A stretch of DNA of 64,000 nt from contig CM046846.1 in NCBI GenBank assembly GCA_025618425.1, positions 2,278,642 to 2,342,641 of the forward strand, written 5' to 3'. The translations under genes and the position numbers were made by a program. Below are positions 1-10,238 of the stretch, one piece after another. The notes below the pieces were generated by a model. That model had not been told where the DNA came from. It saw only the letters and a program-made list of their open reading frames with translations, and did not search any database. How positions within the stretch are numbered: position 1 is the stretch's first letter; each line of letters opens with the position of its first letter. The stretch is from Heliocidaris tuberculata (lineage: Eukaryota > Echinodermata > Echinoidea > Camarodonta > Echinometridae).

Positions 1-76
1 AGTATCAAAACTGGTTCATTGTTAATGAGTTGATTTTTTAAAAAAATCTATGCTTAAACTACACATTGATACAAAA

Positions 77-143
77 ATGTCTGTTATCACCATGATCACA
101 GTTTTGATATTTCTTATTGCAGCGTGTGCAGCTTCGTTCGTAG
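77..143 (+). CDS. Candidate alternative signal-peptide exon (weak)
   Basis: From an ATG at 77 the frame reads MSVITMITVLIFLIAACAAS, a good hydrophobic signal-peptide core, and reaches a possible donor (GTAG|GTGTCG) at 143/144 in phase 1. Phase 1 would splice cleanly to the exon at 7433 read in phase 1 and then to 10155 in phase 1, giving a second self-consistent N-terminus for the EGF/CCP gene. The donor is mediocre, and a rival signal-peptide exon lies at 5998. It could be an alternative first exon, part of an upstream gene, or chance. The frame otherwise runs into a TA microsatellite and encodes nonsense (YIYIYI). Confidence 0.25.
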
Positions 144-214
144 GTGTCGTAATCATGTATATGCATGGCCTTTCCATTCTTTTCATGTTAGAGAGTAATT
201 ACAAACATGTAGGA

Positions 215-265
<51 letters not shown>
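215..265. repeat. (TA)n microsatellite
   Basis: About 25 uninterrupted TA units. A second run lies at 461-490. Between them sits the tRNA-like sequence. Confidence 0.95.
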
Positions 266-268
<3 letters not shown>

Positions 269-281
269 GTAAGGAAACAAC

Positions 282-350
282 ATATACAGTCTAGTGGTTA
301 AGGCATTGGCGTTCTAAGCCAACGACCCGGCTTCGATTCCCGGCGGAGAC
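282..350 (+). repeat. tRNA-like sequence, probable SINE head or tRNA pseudogene
   Basis: An A-box-like stretch (CTAGTGGTTAAGGC, 291-304) is followed by an anticodon-like hairpin, TTGGC and GCCAA around the loop GTTCTAA (anticodon position TCT), and a B-box-like stretch (GGCTTCGATTCCCGG). The 5' seven bases do not pair with the 3' CGGAGAC, so there is no acceptor stem, and the T stem has a mismatch at its closing pair. That pattern fits a tRNA-derived SINE promoter or a decayed tRNA, not a working tRNA gene. Confidence 0.6.
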
Positions 351-457
351 ATTTTTTCAACCTCTGCAAAAATTTCATAAACATGATAAAGGGAGGACAG
401 CTCTGGGGAACTTTGAATTAAGCTACGCAACCATTATTCTCTCATTTCATTTCTCAC

Positions 458-460
<3 letters not shown>

Positions 461-490
<30 letters not shown>
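461..490. repeat. (TA)n microsatellite
   Basis: About 15 TA units, immediately followed by unrelated unique sequence. Confidence 0.95.
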
Positions 491-494
<4 letters not shown>

Positions 495-601
495 CCTTGA
501 GGGAAATCATAAACCCCCACATATGAGGACCTGTCTACGCCAATGGGCAGGTGTGATGAGGTTTCGCTTACCTTGTTGACCTCACTGTCGTAGCGCAGCG
601 C

Positions 602-2020
602 CGGGTCAGCACTAGCCTCTAGCCGAGGCCTCTTGCTGCATTCCCCTGTAAACGGCTGCCAACGAGAACGGCTGCCAACGAGACTACGAGGCGCGTCAGC
701 ACCGAGGCCTCTACTCACTTGCCCCCTAATTAAATGTGCAGTATTAAAATAAGGTAGTGATACGTCACAAATTGTATGCAGATTATATGCGATTTGCTGT
801 CTTCACGCATTCTGACCAATGAGCTGCGTGTTTGGCGAAGTACTCGTCCATTATTTTAGAGGGAACTACTTTACGTAATAAAGTAATAAAAAACAAAACT
901 CCTTTTTTTTTCATTTATCTGAACAAATATTCATACTTTAACATTACAAAATTATATTTCATAGCATTTTTGCCGAAAAATAATGGCTGTTATTGAGTCC
1001 TAGTTGAAAAATAAAATATATTTCTCCCTGCGTAGGAGCAACTGTGATTGTAAACCTATGTTGTAAACACTGTATTATACCTTTTGTGCATGTTTACTCG
1101 CGTGGACGTGTGCATGTGTTGTTGAGTCGATCAGCTGATTTGAGGAAAGTTGGTATAAGTTAATTTTGTATGATTTTGCAATTTCGAGTGAAAATATGGG
1201 ATGAAATCATGGATGACACTCCAACCAAACGCGTGGTACCGCATTGGAAAGAAAATAAAGGTAAATTAGCCTGTCACAGAGGACCAAGGACTTGTGTGAT
1301 TTGCAATCGCGATTTAGTGACCATGCGAAAGTATACATGCGTAGAAGAACCATTGGCACAGCAACTTAAAGTATTAGCGGTGAGCACCCTGTTACTGCGC
1401 CCAGCGCAGCGGGGCTTGTTTCGTCCGAGATGGTGGGGCCTGTCCACAGGAAATTGGTACATAGAGGAAGAGCTTGATATATGGCACTCTTTCCATAGCC
1501 GGTGGGAAGATTTACAAAAACGTCTCTCCCATTCAATGCGCTGGTAATGGCTTCAACTTGTAAATCCTTGAAATGTGGTATTTAGAGCTTTTTCGCAGCA
1601 AATTCAAGGCTTCTGGTCAACCTTTCTTCGCGACAACTCTCCGCCATGATGAAACGATGTGTCATGAATATTTGATATGGAAGGCAAAAGTCTGGTCGCT
1701 GATATGATTGGTAAATTTAAAAAGTAATATTTAGTAGTCTGTCCCGCTCACTGGTGGAAGGAGAGATGGGTGGGAGTACCACAGTGTCAATCAAAGTTTT
1801 TCGCATATTAAGATCTACCGCTCCGGTAGATGTTTTTCAATAAAAATAAAAAGAATTGTTGTTGTTAGTGTTAAGTACAACGGGCAAGTGAGTAGAGGCC
1901 TCGGCGCTGACGCGCCTCGTAGTCTCGTTGGCAGCCGTTCTCGTTGGCAGCCGTTTACAGGGGAATGCAGCTCAGGGGATTGCAGCAAGAGGCCTCGGCT
2001 CGAGGCTAGGTCAGCACTAG
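602..2020. mobile_element. DNA transposon with about 130-bp terminal inverted repeats
   Basis: The left arm 602-724 and right arm 1882-2020 are near-perfect reverse complements. Both carry a tandem GGCTGCCAACGAGA-type duplication and end near GGTCAGCACTAG. The right arm has an extra duplication of about 14 bp. The interior (about 1.15 kb) is AT-rich and carries one short open frame at 1170-1547. The size, long inverted repeats and lack of an intact transposase suggest a degenerate or non-autonomous element. No clean target duplication was found. Confidence 0.75.
1170..1547 (+). pseudogene. Possible transposase C-terminal remnant inside the inverted-repeat element
   Basis: A 125-codon frame lies between the inverted repeats. 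Residues about 35-60 contain a cysteine cluster (ACHRG..RTCVIC..DL......YTC) that resembles the Cys-rich tail of some DNA-transposon transposases, such as the PiggyBac type. There is no catalytic DDE region and no recognisable N-terminus. Its position inside the element supports a transposon origin. The family assignment is a guess. Confidence 0.25.
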
Positions 2021-2245
2021 CCTAGCTTAGACGCTTTGGCAGTGTATTTTATTTATTTGTCCGTATATAACCCGCGTGCTGTGCGTCTCCCATGTGCTGA
2101 AGGTGCGAAATCCACGGTGAGAAGTCCATTGCTCTACAATGTCAAGTACAGGGACTTCGCACCGTCTACGCATGGAAGACGCACAGCACGCGGGTTATAC
2201 GGACAAATAAATAAAATACGCAGTCAAAGCATCGAAGCTAGACTT
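2020..2245. mobile_element. Palindromic MITE, about 225 bp
   Basis: The left half, from GCCTAGCTTAGACGCTTTGG, is the reverse complement of the right half, which ends in TCAAAGCATCGAAGCTAGAC. Pairing continues through a shared stretch (TTTATTTATTTGTCCGTATA) and the CGCGTGCTGTGCGTC core. The spacer is about 60 bp. The element abuts the right arm of the preceding inverted-repeat element. Confidence 0.8.
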
Positions 2246-4200
2246 GCTCAATGAGTCAAGGTGGTTTGCACTTCTCACAGAACGTGCATGGGAATGGGTG
2301 ATATGTAGATCTAAAAAATTTTTGTTGATATCATTCTCCACACGCCATGTATGCATCCCATGTACAGTTCCGTGACAAGTACCAGACTGATAAGCCACAT
2401 TGCTCGTACAGATAGGTCCCCGGGCAGCTAGGGCTAGCAGTCGTGATTCCATGTCAGTAACATCAGCTGCGATCACCTTCGCTAAACAGTTCAACCCTGT
2501 CAGCCCCGAAAATCATGGTCCTGAGAACAAATATACGTCATTTTCATAAAATTTCAATATTACCAAATCAAAATACACACCCCAGAGATCACAAAGTCGA
2601 CTCATTTTAAAATTTTCTCGCTTAAAGAGTCATTTTAGGAACTTTTTAAAAAGTTGATCGTATTGTTCGCGCGACGAAAAGATGACCACAAAATCGTTTT
2701 GAAAAATCAATTAGCTAATGAATATTCAATAGCAAATAAGCCAATCACAGAAACGGAATCGGACCAAACCTCTCCTAATAAAAAATCCATCAGATAGCTA
2801 ATGAATATTCACTAGCAAATAAGCTAATCAAAGAAACTGTCCCATGAAAAAGCCCCGTACCGGCTGTGTACGAAGCAAAAATGTGTGTCATAAAAGGGTG
2901 TCAGGGGTGTCAGAAAAAAGTGGGTCACCAAATGGAAACACCCGATCAAATGGCAATGAATCATTCAGAAAGTAGCATAAACATTTAGCTTAATTGACTA
3001 ACTTTGTTCTAAACAACATTTGTTTGCTTCCGATATGCATGTTCGATTTTGTTCCATGCTAATGGCGTGACGACTCAAATGACCCTGTGGCGTGGATTTT
3101 GGTGTCAGATCGGTTTGCCTTATCCATCCAATCATGTAAGGACTGTTGATAAACCAATTAAGGTAAATTAATTCAGTGACTATGGATAAATCTATTACCT
3201 TTCCCTCTGTAATATCTTTATTAAGCAATGACAACACTGAAATTTCCTCCATGATGAAAATAATCATGTTCGTGTTATACGGTCGTATAAAAATTGAGTT
3301 CTTCTGGATTGTAAAATACATCTATACTTCGATCATCGATCGGGCTGACAGAGGTGGAAAGAAACAAGGGGATCATCTTCTATTATGTAAGAGGAAGAAA
3401 TTTGTTTGTTTATTCTTATTGTTACACGATTTGAAAACTGTTTATGCACACGATGTTCTGGTTTGAAAACGTTTTGGCAAATTCAAGGTGCTGAAACTCA
3501 TTTTTATGTACCTCACCGATTTTTCAAGGCACAGGATTTTACGTGTTTTCGTTGTGGTTGGTTAGAATAAAGGGCTTTGTTCGATCGCAAATTCTAAAAC
3601 TCATCAATATTTCTGGTAATTACACTTGTAAATGCCTGGAGTGAATTCAGGTAGTGTAGAAATGCAGTTCAAATGTGTGTGAACAAGGTTACCTGTTTAC
3701 GTAAGAAATTAAGTATAACTTCATTACATAATCAGCACATCATTCACCGCGGAAATACTTATTTGAAGGCTATATCTTTAGGCCTACATACATGTGTATA
3801 CATGTATTATGTTTGTAAGTATAGTTAATAGAGGGTGACCGAACAGTTTTGTTATTGTTTGACACGTTTGACAAGCAACACCCAACAGTTTCATTGAGAC
3901 CTGTACATCATCCGTGTAAATCACTTTCTGAAAAGCACTCTAAATGGGGATTGCAGTAGGAGTAGTTTTGATACCCTAAACAGGGAAACCGGTCTAACAT
4001 CTCTGATTTTTATACCATTAACGGCGATTTAATATCTTGCGTGGTATTTTACATCCTATTTGAGGCTTACATCATCACAGACCTTTTTTAGCCAAAAAGG
4101 AGCCGTAAAAGAAATCCAACCTAATTTGAAACACATTACCGAACTATATTCCCCCACCCCTTCCTTTCAGCGGATCTTATTCTTATCACCTCTGAATTTG
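2246..4200. other. Non-coding stretch, no gene recognised
   Basis: No convincing exon was seen. One imperfect direct repeat of about 40 bp (around TAATGAATATTCA.TAGCAAATAAGC) occurs at about 2715-2755 and 2799-2840. The remaining sequence is unremarkable and AT-rich. Confidence 0.5.
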
Positions 4201-4226
4201 ATACCCTTTTTCTTGATTTTTGCTGT

Positions 4227-4263
4227 TTCTTCTTCTTCTTCTTCTTCTTCTTCTTCTTCTTTC
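4227..4263. repeat. (TTC)n microsatellite
   Basis: About 12 TTC units. Short flanking frames encoding poly-Ser or poly-Lys are artefacts of this repeat. Confidence 0.95.
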
Positions 4264-4799
4264 GCTCATACACATGACTCGCTCGCAAAATTTTGAAACT
4301 GGGAAGTTGATATTCGGGCAAGAGGCATCAGCTACCCTCGCGAAAATGTTTCCCTACGTCTGTGACTAAAGGTAGGTCATAATAAAAACAGGATCGGTTC
4401 CCTTTTTTAAATATGCACAAACACAGAACTTGTTGATGCACTTTAATATGTTTTGCTCTGCTTAGACTAGGTACACGGAATAAAAGACATTGTTTGTTGC
4501 CATGCCTTATTCAACAAATACAAACTCCTTTTTTCTATTTTGTAAATCGTCATTTGTAGGGCATGGTCATGGTGGTTTGATTTTGTGGTAAGGGATGAAA
4601 CTGATATATTCATCTCTTTTTCATAAATGCATTCACTACATTCTTTCGAATCATTAGCCTTTCAAATTTTATTAGTTATACAATATACAATCATGACATC
4701 AGTCAGTTAGTCAATGTAGGCCTACATTTCTATACCAGAACAGTGGTGAGAACTACATGTTTGAAAAGCGTTTCATTCGATAACTCATTGTCTTTTGTG

Positions 4800-5110
4800 T
4801 ATGCAAAATTGATTTGAAATCGATTTCTTTCTCTGGTCATACGATCAATGTGTCCCAAACTTGTCACAATCTTGGAGTATTGTTTGATTGCAACATGACA
4901 ATGTATCATCAAATTTCCAGTATTTGTAGATCAGTGAGGTACCAACTCCGTAATATTGGGTTCATCAGAAAATATTTAACTAGATCGGCTATATAGAGAA
5001 ATTAGTTCACGCTCTGATTCTCTTGTCTTTCTAACTCTTTTATGCCCTTCTTTATTCTACACTGCGCCTAGAGCACTCTGCAGAGTGGATTTGCGCATTA
5101 TAAATCATAT

Positions 5111-5148
<38 letters not shown>
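4800..5148 (+). mobile_element. 3' end of a CR1/L2-like non-LTR retrotransposon with ATT tail
   Basis: The frame 4814-4996 reads FSGHTINVSQTCHNLGVLFD, then MTMYHQISSICRSVRYQLRN and IGFIRKYLTRSA. This is the characteristic post-catalytic segment of CR1/L2-type reverse transcriptases (NLGV.FD....... I..ICRS..Y.LRNI..IRKYL). It is followed by GCGCATTATAAAT and a (ATT)n tail at 5112-5148, the usual 3' end of these elements. The 5' part, including the catalytic core, is missing, so this is a dead truncated copy. Confidence 0.75.
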
Positions 5149-5149
<1 letters not shown>

Positions 5150-5570
5150 GATTCAATTAAAAACGACATTTGATTTTTTCTTCTCTGTTACAGATAGAGG
5201 AGGGGTAAAAGAATCTTCCCAGACTCTTCACTCTCTTTCACTTTTTATCAAAAGTAAAAGTGCCTCTGACACTGAACATAAAGGCACTGAAGTGAATTCT
5301 ATAATATACATTAACGAAATTGACAACTACTGTTCGAGAAAATGAACATACCATATTATATGAACAAAAGAAATATGGAGCTTTGTAGGCACGTGCCTAT
5401 CTGAATTTGTTTTGCAAAATGGGCGACAGAAATTAACTTATTAGAACATGAAGTACAAGCAACTTTACATGAACAAAAAAATAAATAAAAGTCCTATCAC
5501 CTGAAGACATTAAATGCGACATTGAATCGATAGTGTGAAATGAATGTCGCGAACACGAATCCAAACTGAT
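5149..5570. other. Non-coding stretch, nothing recognised
   Basis: AT-rich sequence follows the LINE tail. A pyrimidine tract and TTACAG occur at about 5175-5192, but the following frame has no domain similarity and no good donor, so no exon is called. Confidence 0.5.
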
Positions 5571-5573
5571 CAA

Positions 5574-5805
5574 AGTTTATTTTCATTCGGGACATCCCAG
5601 TAGAACGACAGCTCACGATACCGACAATGTTCGATCTGGTGAACCTTTGGAAAAGTTGTCAGAAGGCTCGCGAGAACATGTCGGTCTCAGTCGTGGGCTG
5701 TCATTCTAATGAGTCATAGGTCTCGTGGGCCTTCTGACCACTTTTTTTGAGGGTTCATAAGGCCGACATTGTCATGATTGTCGGTCTGGTGGGCTTTAGC
5801 CATTT
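5574..5805. mobile_element. GTCGGTCT-family MITE-like repeat (distal copy)
   Basis: This is a degenerate series of short inverted and direct units such as GACCGACA, TGTCGGTCTC, CTCGTGGGCC and TTCTGAC-A-CTTTTTTGAGG. The same arrangement lies immediately upstream of every type A CCP exon from 24.9 kb to 63.2 kb. This copy is in a different place, so the repeat is an interspersed element and not part of the CCP unit alone. Confidence 0.65.
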
Positions 5806-5997
5806 CGTTTGCTCATTATTATGAAAGCAAAATGAACTACCGGCTTTAGGGAATCTTCATACAGCATACCTTAGTTGCGTGAACAGCGTCCTTATTAGAA
5901 TGAAATGAATTGGATTAAGTAATAAATATAATGCTATAATTGATTGTACCCTTCTGTCTTTTAGATTAACAATCAACCTGATATGTAAGCCTACATT

Positions 5998-6095
5998 ATG
6001 GATCTCTGTCTGAGTCTTATCCTTTTCATGACTGCCTTTGGGTTGAACATGGTACAAGAGTCACAGGCAGTGGGAACGTGTTCCAGGACAGTGAC
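5998..6095 (+). CDS. First coding exon: signal peptide and start of EMI-like module
   Basis: The ATG at 5998 opens MDLCLSLILFMTAFGLNMVQ, a strong signal peptide with a hydrophobic core at residues 3-15. It continues ESQAVGTCSRTVT to a strong donor (GTGAC|GTAAGC) at 6095/6096. The mature part starts with a Cys in a C.RTVT context, as at the start of EMI-like domains. The exon ends in phase 2, which joins the exon at 7433 read as SWTMSCSKEEASCGCRVPM. The promoter is not evident: AATAAATATAATGC lies about 75 bp upstream of the ATG. A 5' UTR exon may exist upstream. The rival signal-peptide exon is at 77-143. Confidence 0.5.
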
Positions 6096-6833
6096 GTAAG
6101 CATGCTATCAGTGTTATTTCGATTTGTCACTTGAAATGATGAATTGACAATATAGACAGTTACAAGTCCTATTAAGTTTCCATGAAATACTACTGAATTC
6201 TTTCTCCCTATGCAACATCTAGAATTTTTGCCTTTTCATGATTTTGTACAACGATAAACAAAGAAACCTAATTATTCCTTAGATTTACTTACTACGTATG
6301 TTTTTACTTAGATAAAAATATATTTCTTCCTACCCTTAAATGTTACGCTTCATTGTATGAGTGTAAATATCTCTGTTGTCAAACATGTATTGATTGATCA
6401 GAGGAATGCAGTGTATCATTTTTGTAGTTTCAGCTGTTGGTTTCATGAAGAATAGTATCCTATACTGATTTCCCAATTAATGTTTAAAAATGAACGTCTT
6501 TGACCTTTAAGGTACGGCATTAAGTAATCGAATATGAAACCTAATTCAAATCTAGGTCTTTTCAAGAAAAGAGTTCTATGATCTGTATCTGTATCTGAAG
6601 ACTGTATTATCTTAGGTTATATTTTACCGCTTTCATTGATTATTATTCTGCACTTTTACCCAACATGTAGATTAGCTCTACCGAGACCATGATGATCATC
6701 TTCATTTTGTTATGAATTCAGTTGTGAATTCAATAATAATATGGTTTTATTTACCTCGGGTAGCCTCATAAGCATTAAACATATATATTACAGTTATTAT
6801 TACCCAAGCTTTACCAGGTACCTAATCCGAAAA

Positions 6834-7215
6834 CGGCGTATGAATATAGAGCCCTCATTGACCAGTGCGAGGCAGTGTGTACAAAAGGCATGGGGAAAAT
6901 CTTGCAAAATCAACCTGCCAACGATATATATTTTTAGAAATAATGCTGCGTGTCAATTAGCTTCGAAATCCTAGAATGATTCGTCATATGAAATGACTTT
7001 CAAATTACAAGCATTTGAAATGAATATATCAGCAGCATTATTTTTGAAAAATACATTATCAACAGCAGGTTGACTTTGCACGATCACCCCCATGCCTTTT
7101 GTACACACTGTCTCGCAATGAACGATGAGGGCTGTCATATTCATCTTGCCCTGTACGCCGTTTTCGGAGTATATATCTGTGCTCGGTTTTCCGGAGTTGG
7201 GTCTGACTGACTTAA
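6834..7215. mobile_element. Palindromic MITE, CCGAAAACGGCGTA family, copy 1
   Basis: The left arm (CCGAAAACGGCGTATGAATA, then GAGCCCTCATTG..CAGTG.GAGGCAGTGTGTACAAAAGGCATGGGG) is repeated in reverse complement at about 7090-7175 (CCCCATGCCTTTTGTACACACTG to CGCCGTTTTCGG). Two further copies lie immediately upstream of the two EGF exons (about 13070 and 14063). It sits in the intron ahead of the 7433 exon. Confidence 0.8.
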
Positions 7216-7432
7216 TACACATGGATCGAGTCTTGAGAGGGACAAATGTGGGTAAAACACCTTGTCCAAGGAAGCACCTAGCAAGGATCAAACCAAGGAC
7301 CTCTCGGATGAAAGTCGAGAGCACTCACCAATATATCAAAGTGCTCTCACAATAAACGAAAGTAATTAACAAATCCACTTTCAATTTTCTCGTTCAGTGA
7401 GTATTATACCACGACTGTGTGCCTCCCATCAG

Positions 7433-7492
7433 GTCCTGGACTATGTCCTGTTCAAAGGAGGAAGCGAGCTGCGGATGCAGAGTGCCCATGTG
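7433..7492 (+). CDS. EMI-like module exon 2 (60 bp)
   Basis: Flanking sites are good: a pyrimidine-rich acceptor (GTGCCTCCCATCAG|GT) and a donor (CCATGTG|GTAAAGT). Sixty bases leave the phase unchanged, and two frames are open. Phase 2, matching the 5998 exon, gives SWTMSCSKEEASCGCRVPM and supplies three cysteines. Phase 1 gives PGLCPVQRRKRAADAECPCG, with a furin-like RRKR site, and joins the 10155 acceptor. I favour phase 2 because it joins CSRTVT upstream to RTVVQYFCCPGF downstream as one cysteine-rich module. The exon is supported mainly by splice sites and context. Confidence 0.5.
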
Positions 7493-7540
7493 GTAAAGTA
7501 GCCCTCATTTCATCAAAGACAGGAACGTCGGTAGACTATT

Positions 7541-7957
7541 TTAACCCTTTCAGGACAGGGATTATTTAAGGGCTAAATTGATCACATTTTGTTCTTCAAA
7601 TTGGCAACAATAATATTTTTCTTTTAGTGCTACATGGTTCAAATAAGGTGTAATGTCTTTGAAAACAATATACATGGTTAGAAATTTGTTGAATAGTTAA
7701 AAGAAATTGCCAATTTTGATGAAAAAACAATGATTTTAAACCTCTCAATGTGTTGCCAATTTAAGGATCTCAAAGCTTATTCTTGTTTTTGAAATTCCTG
7801 GCATCAAACGCAATATGGTCATGCAATAAAAATGGACATAACATGTGCAGAAATTTTTGCTCTTTGTACTCATACATCTGGTATATTTTTTAGAGCTCTG
7901 AATCAAAACTTATTAAGCCAAACCACAAAATGTGGTCACTTGTCTTGAAAGGGTTAA
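7541..7957. mobile_element. MITE with TTAACCCTTTCA termini
   Basis: The sequence begins TTAACCCTTTCAGGACAGGG and ends CTTGTCTTGAAAGGGTTAA. Inverted repeats of about 20 bp are each bounded by TTAA, consistent with a TTAA target (piggyBac/Kolobok-like non-autonomous element). The interior is AT-rich and has no coding. Confidence 0.7.
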
Positions 7958-9360
7958 ATGGATGGGGAATGTCGGACAAAAAGAGAGAATATTTTTCAGA
8001 TTTACAAAATCAACTGATTTTACCGACAAGCAAAACAAAAATCAATTTTTTGATATTTGCCAACAAGATTTTAAAAATTCAGAATTTGCATTAAGATATT
8101 TGAGGGGGGGGGGAGGTATGTCATACCTCATCCCTATATGAAGTGCTTTTCACTTCCTTATATACGTTAAACATGCTATATGAAATTATTTTTAATGTTT
8201 TATCATTTAAAATATACTCTCGGCACTTCTAAATTTCGAATCCTATTAAATTTTTCATTAAACCAGTTATCATGATTTCAAGAGTAGCTAAATACTTTTT
8301 GGACCAAAATTGATTTCTAAACATATATACACGGATCTCGGAAATAGGAATCAAAAGCACTAAATGGCTTTCAAAATGTATCTTTCAAAAGGTAAAGTCC
8401 TTTGATTACAAAATACATTTTATTCTAAAGACGCGAAATCCAAATCTGTCTAATTTCCGTACGCGCGAAATCCATTACGGTTATTCGGAACGTGTTCATC
8501 GACTAACGTTCCATTATGCTATGTATGCAGAGTTTAGCATAATTATGTAGCTATCAGTCGAGATTATTTTAGTGTGATTAATTATACAAAATTAATTTGA
8601 TTTGCTCATGAACCATAGTTCGAAGTTTCGTTTCGTTTTTTTTTTTTTTTTTTTTTTTTTTTGTATTCGGAGTAAAATTGAAAGACAGCATAGAAAAGGG
8701 AATAAATGTATTTTAAAAAATATGATTATTGAATTAGAATTTTTGTTATAACTTTGTGAAATATTAGGAAAATATATTTATCTATTTATTATATATTCAT
8801 ATATTTTATCTAATGTGTTTTTGTTTCTAAAACAGAAAGCACATTTTGTTTTTTAAAGATATTCGATTTTTTTATATTTAAGAAGAAGAAAAAAATACTA
8901 TTTTCTTAAGCACAAAAATGATTATAGGAGATAAATAATATGTATCGCAAGCAACATCGATGTACTTCGTATTGATTTGAAATTGTTAGATCTGCTAAAA
9001 AAAAAAGTGAAAAGAGAAGATCTTCCAGACCGTCATTCATTAAAAAAAAAGGCGCTAAATTTACAGAAATTAGGATCGTAGAAATTCATTTCTTAGTTAA
9101 AATTGATGGCTAAGCTTTCCTATAATAATAAGTCAAATTATCTAAGATAATATTCCAACCATAGATGAAGTTATAGCGGACAAGGGAAAGTGTGTGGTGA
9201 ATTAGAAATAACTCAAAATCGTTAAAATTGCACATTTCATGGAGTTTTTAGAAATTAATGTATGTGATTTGTCAAAAATCTTGAATCAATATAACCCCTA
9301 CCAACTTTTTTATAAGAACATCTTTTTCTTCTTGATAATGAACTACTAGTTTATGGAAGA
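7958..9360. other. AT-rich intronic stretch
   Basis: No exon is recognised. Homopolymer runs include poly-G at about 8104-8111 and poly-T at 8636-8662. A-rich runs occur at about 8880-9050. Confidence 0.5.
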
Positions 9361-9361
9361 G

Positions 9362-9955
9362 CGGGTTAGTTGAGACGCTGGGTTAGTTGAGCCATTCCTT
9401 CCCAAATGAATCTGGAGAGGCTTGCAAAATATCTGCTACGATCTACTGTCAGTTATATGGGCAGCGACCACATGTTCTGACTGTGACTAAACCATGGGTG
9501 TTTAACAAGGAAAACCAGGCAAAATTTGTCTTTCGCTGCTTAAAGTAAATTCTGGAGAGAGAAAAAAAAATGGTGCTAATCACAAGCCTTAGATGTTCGT
9601 TCTTGTTTGTTGTACATGACAAAACTTAAAGTTGTAAGTACAACAATACCAGACTTTAACTGAGCTGTTTTGATATTTACTTGTTTGAATGAAAACCCCT
9701 TTGAAGAAATTTTGTGTTTTCATGCAGTTACATTGCAGTAATTTGAATGGCTCAACTAACACCATTGAGGGGGTTAGTTGTGCCTTTTGACAATCGTATC
9801 TGGGTCTGCTTATAAAAATGTAGTTTTCTTATAAACCAGACATATGGTGCCTTTAATACACGTTGCTCTTTGAGTTTTACTGAAAACAAGCTTCCATAAT
9901 GCTTACGCCATGGGCACTGGATGGCACTGAGTAAAAAGTGGCTCAACTATCCCAC
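9362..9955. mobile_element. Inverted-repeat element, GGGTTAGTTGAG termini
   Basis: GGGTTAGTTGAGACGCTGGG and GTTAGTTGAGCCATTC lie near 9363-9400. The reverse-complement forms GAATGGCTCAACTAACACC (about 9746-9765) and GTGGCTCAACTATCCCACG (about 9938-9956) lie downstream. The arms are short and imperfect and the interior is non-coding. It is a likely MITE, with boundaries approximate. Confidence 0.55.
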
Positions 9956-10176
9956 GAAATATTTTCATGATTGCTTCATGATACAAAATTTTGTGGATTA
10001 AAACCAAAACAGTTATGAAATATGATAGGCCTAATCATAACATACGATTCTAAAACTCCAAATTTGAAATCGCCTACAAACTTTGAATAGCAGGGGAAAA
10101 AAACATGGATTATCAGTTACTTCAAATGAGTACTGTCTTTATGGTTATTTGCAGGACCTACCGTAACAACTGCTAG

Positions 10177-10238
10177 CAGAACGGTTGTGCAATACTTTTG
10201 TTGCCCTGGTTTCATTTCACAAGCAGGAGAATGTGTTG
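10177..10238 (+). CDS. EMI-like module exon 3, CCPGF motif
   Basis: The frame reads RTVVQYFCCPGFISQAGECV and ends GTTG|GTAGGTG in phase 1. The pattern Y-x-CCPGF-x(6)-G-x-C matches the end of EMI-like domains, which commonly precede EGF repeats. Joined to the next exon it gives CVDQNEC, a canonical start of a calcium-binding EGF. The acceptor is ambiguous. AG at 10154 (TTATTTGCAG|GACC) is stronger and open in phase 1, adding PTVTTAS. AG at 10176 is weaker but keeps the phase-2 frame from the 5998 and 7433 exons and restores Cys (TG|C). With the phase-2 frame the 10154 site would meet TAG at once. Confidence 0.65.

Noticed and set aside
50..301. Full 83-codon frame ending in poly-YI
   Set aside because: The second half is translation of the TA microsatellite. 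Only the first 22 codons are considered, as a possible signal-peptide exon.
282..350. Functional tRNA-Arg(TCT) gene
   Set aside because: The acceptor stem does not pair and the T stem is mismatched, so a SINE head or pseudogene is more likely.
5190..5345. Possible exon after TTCTCTGTTACAG at about 5192
   Set aside because: The frame has no domain similarity, no good donor and no link to the neighbouring exons.
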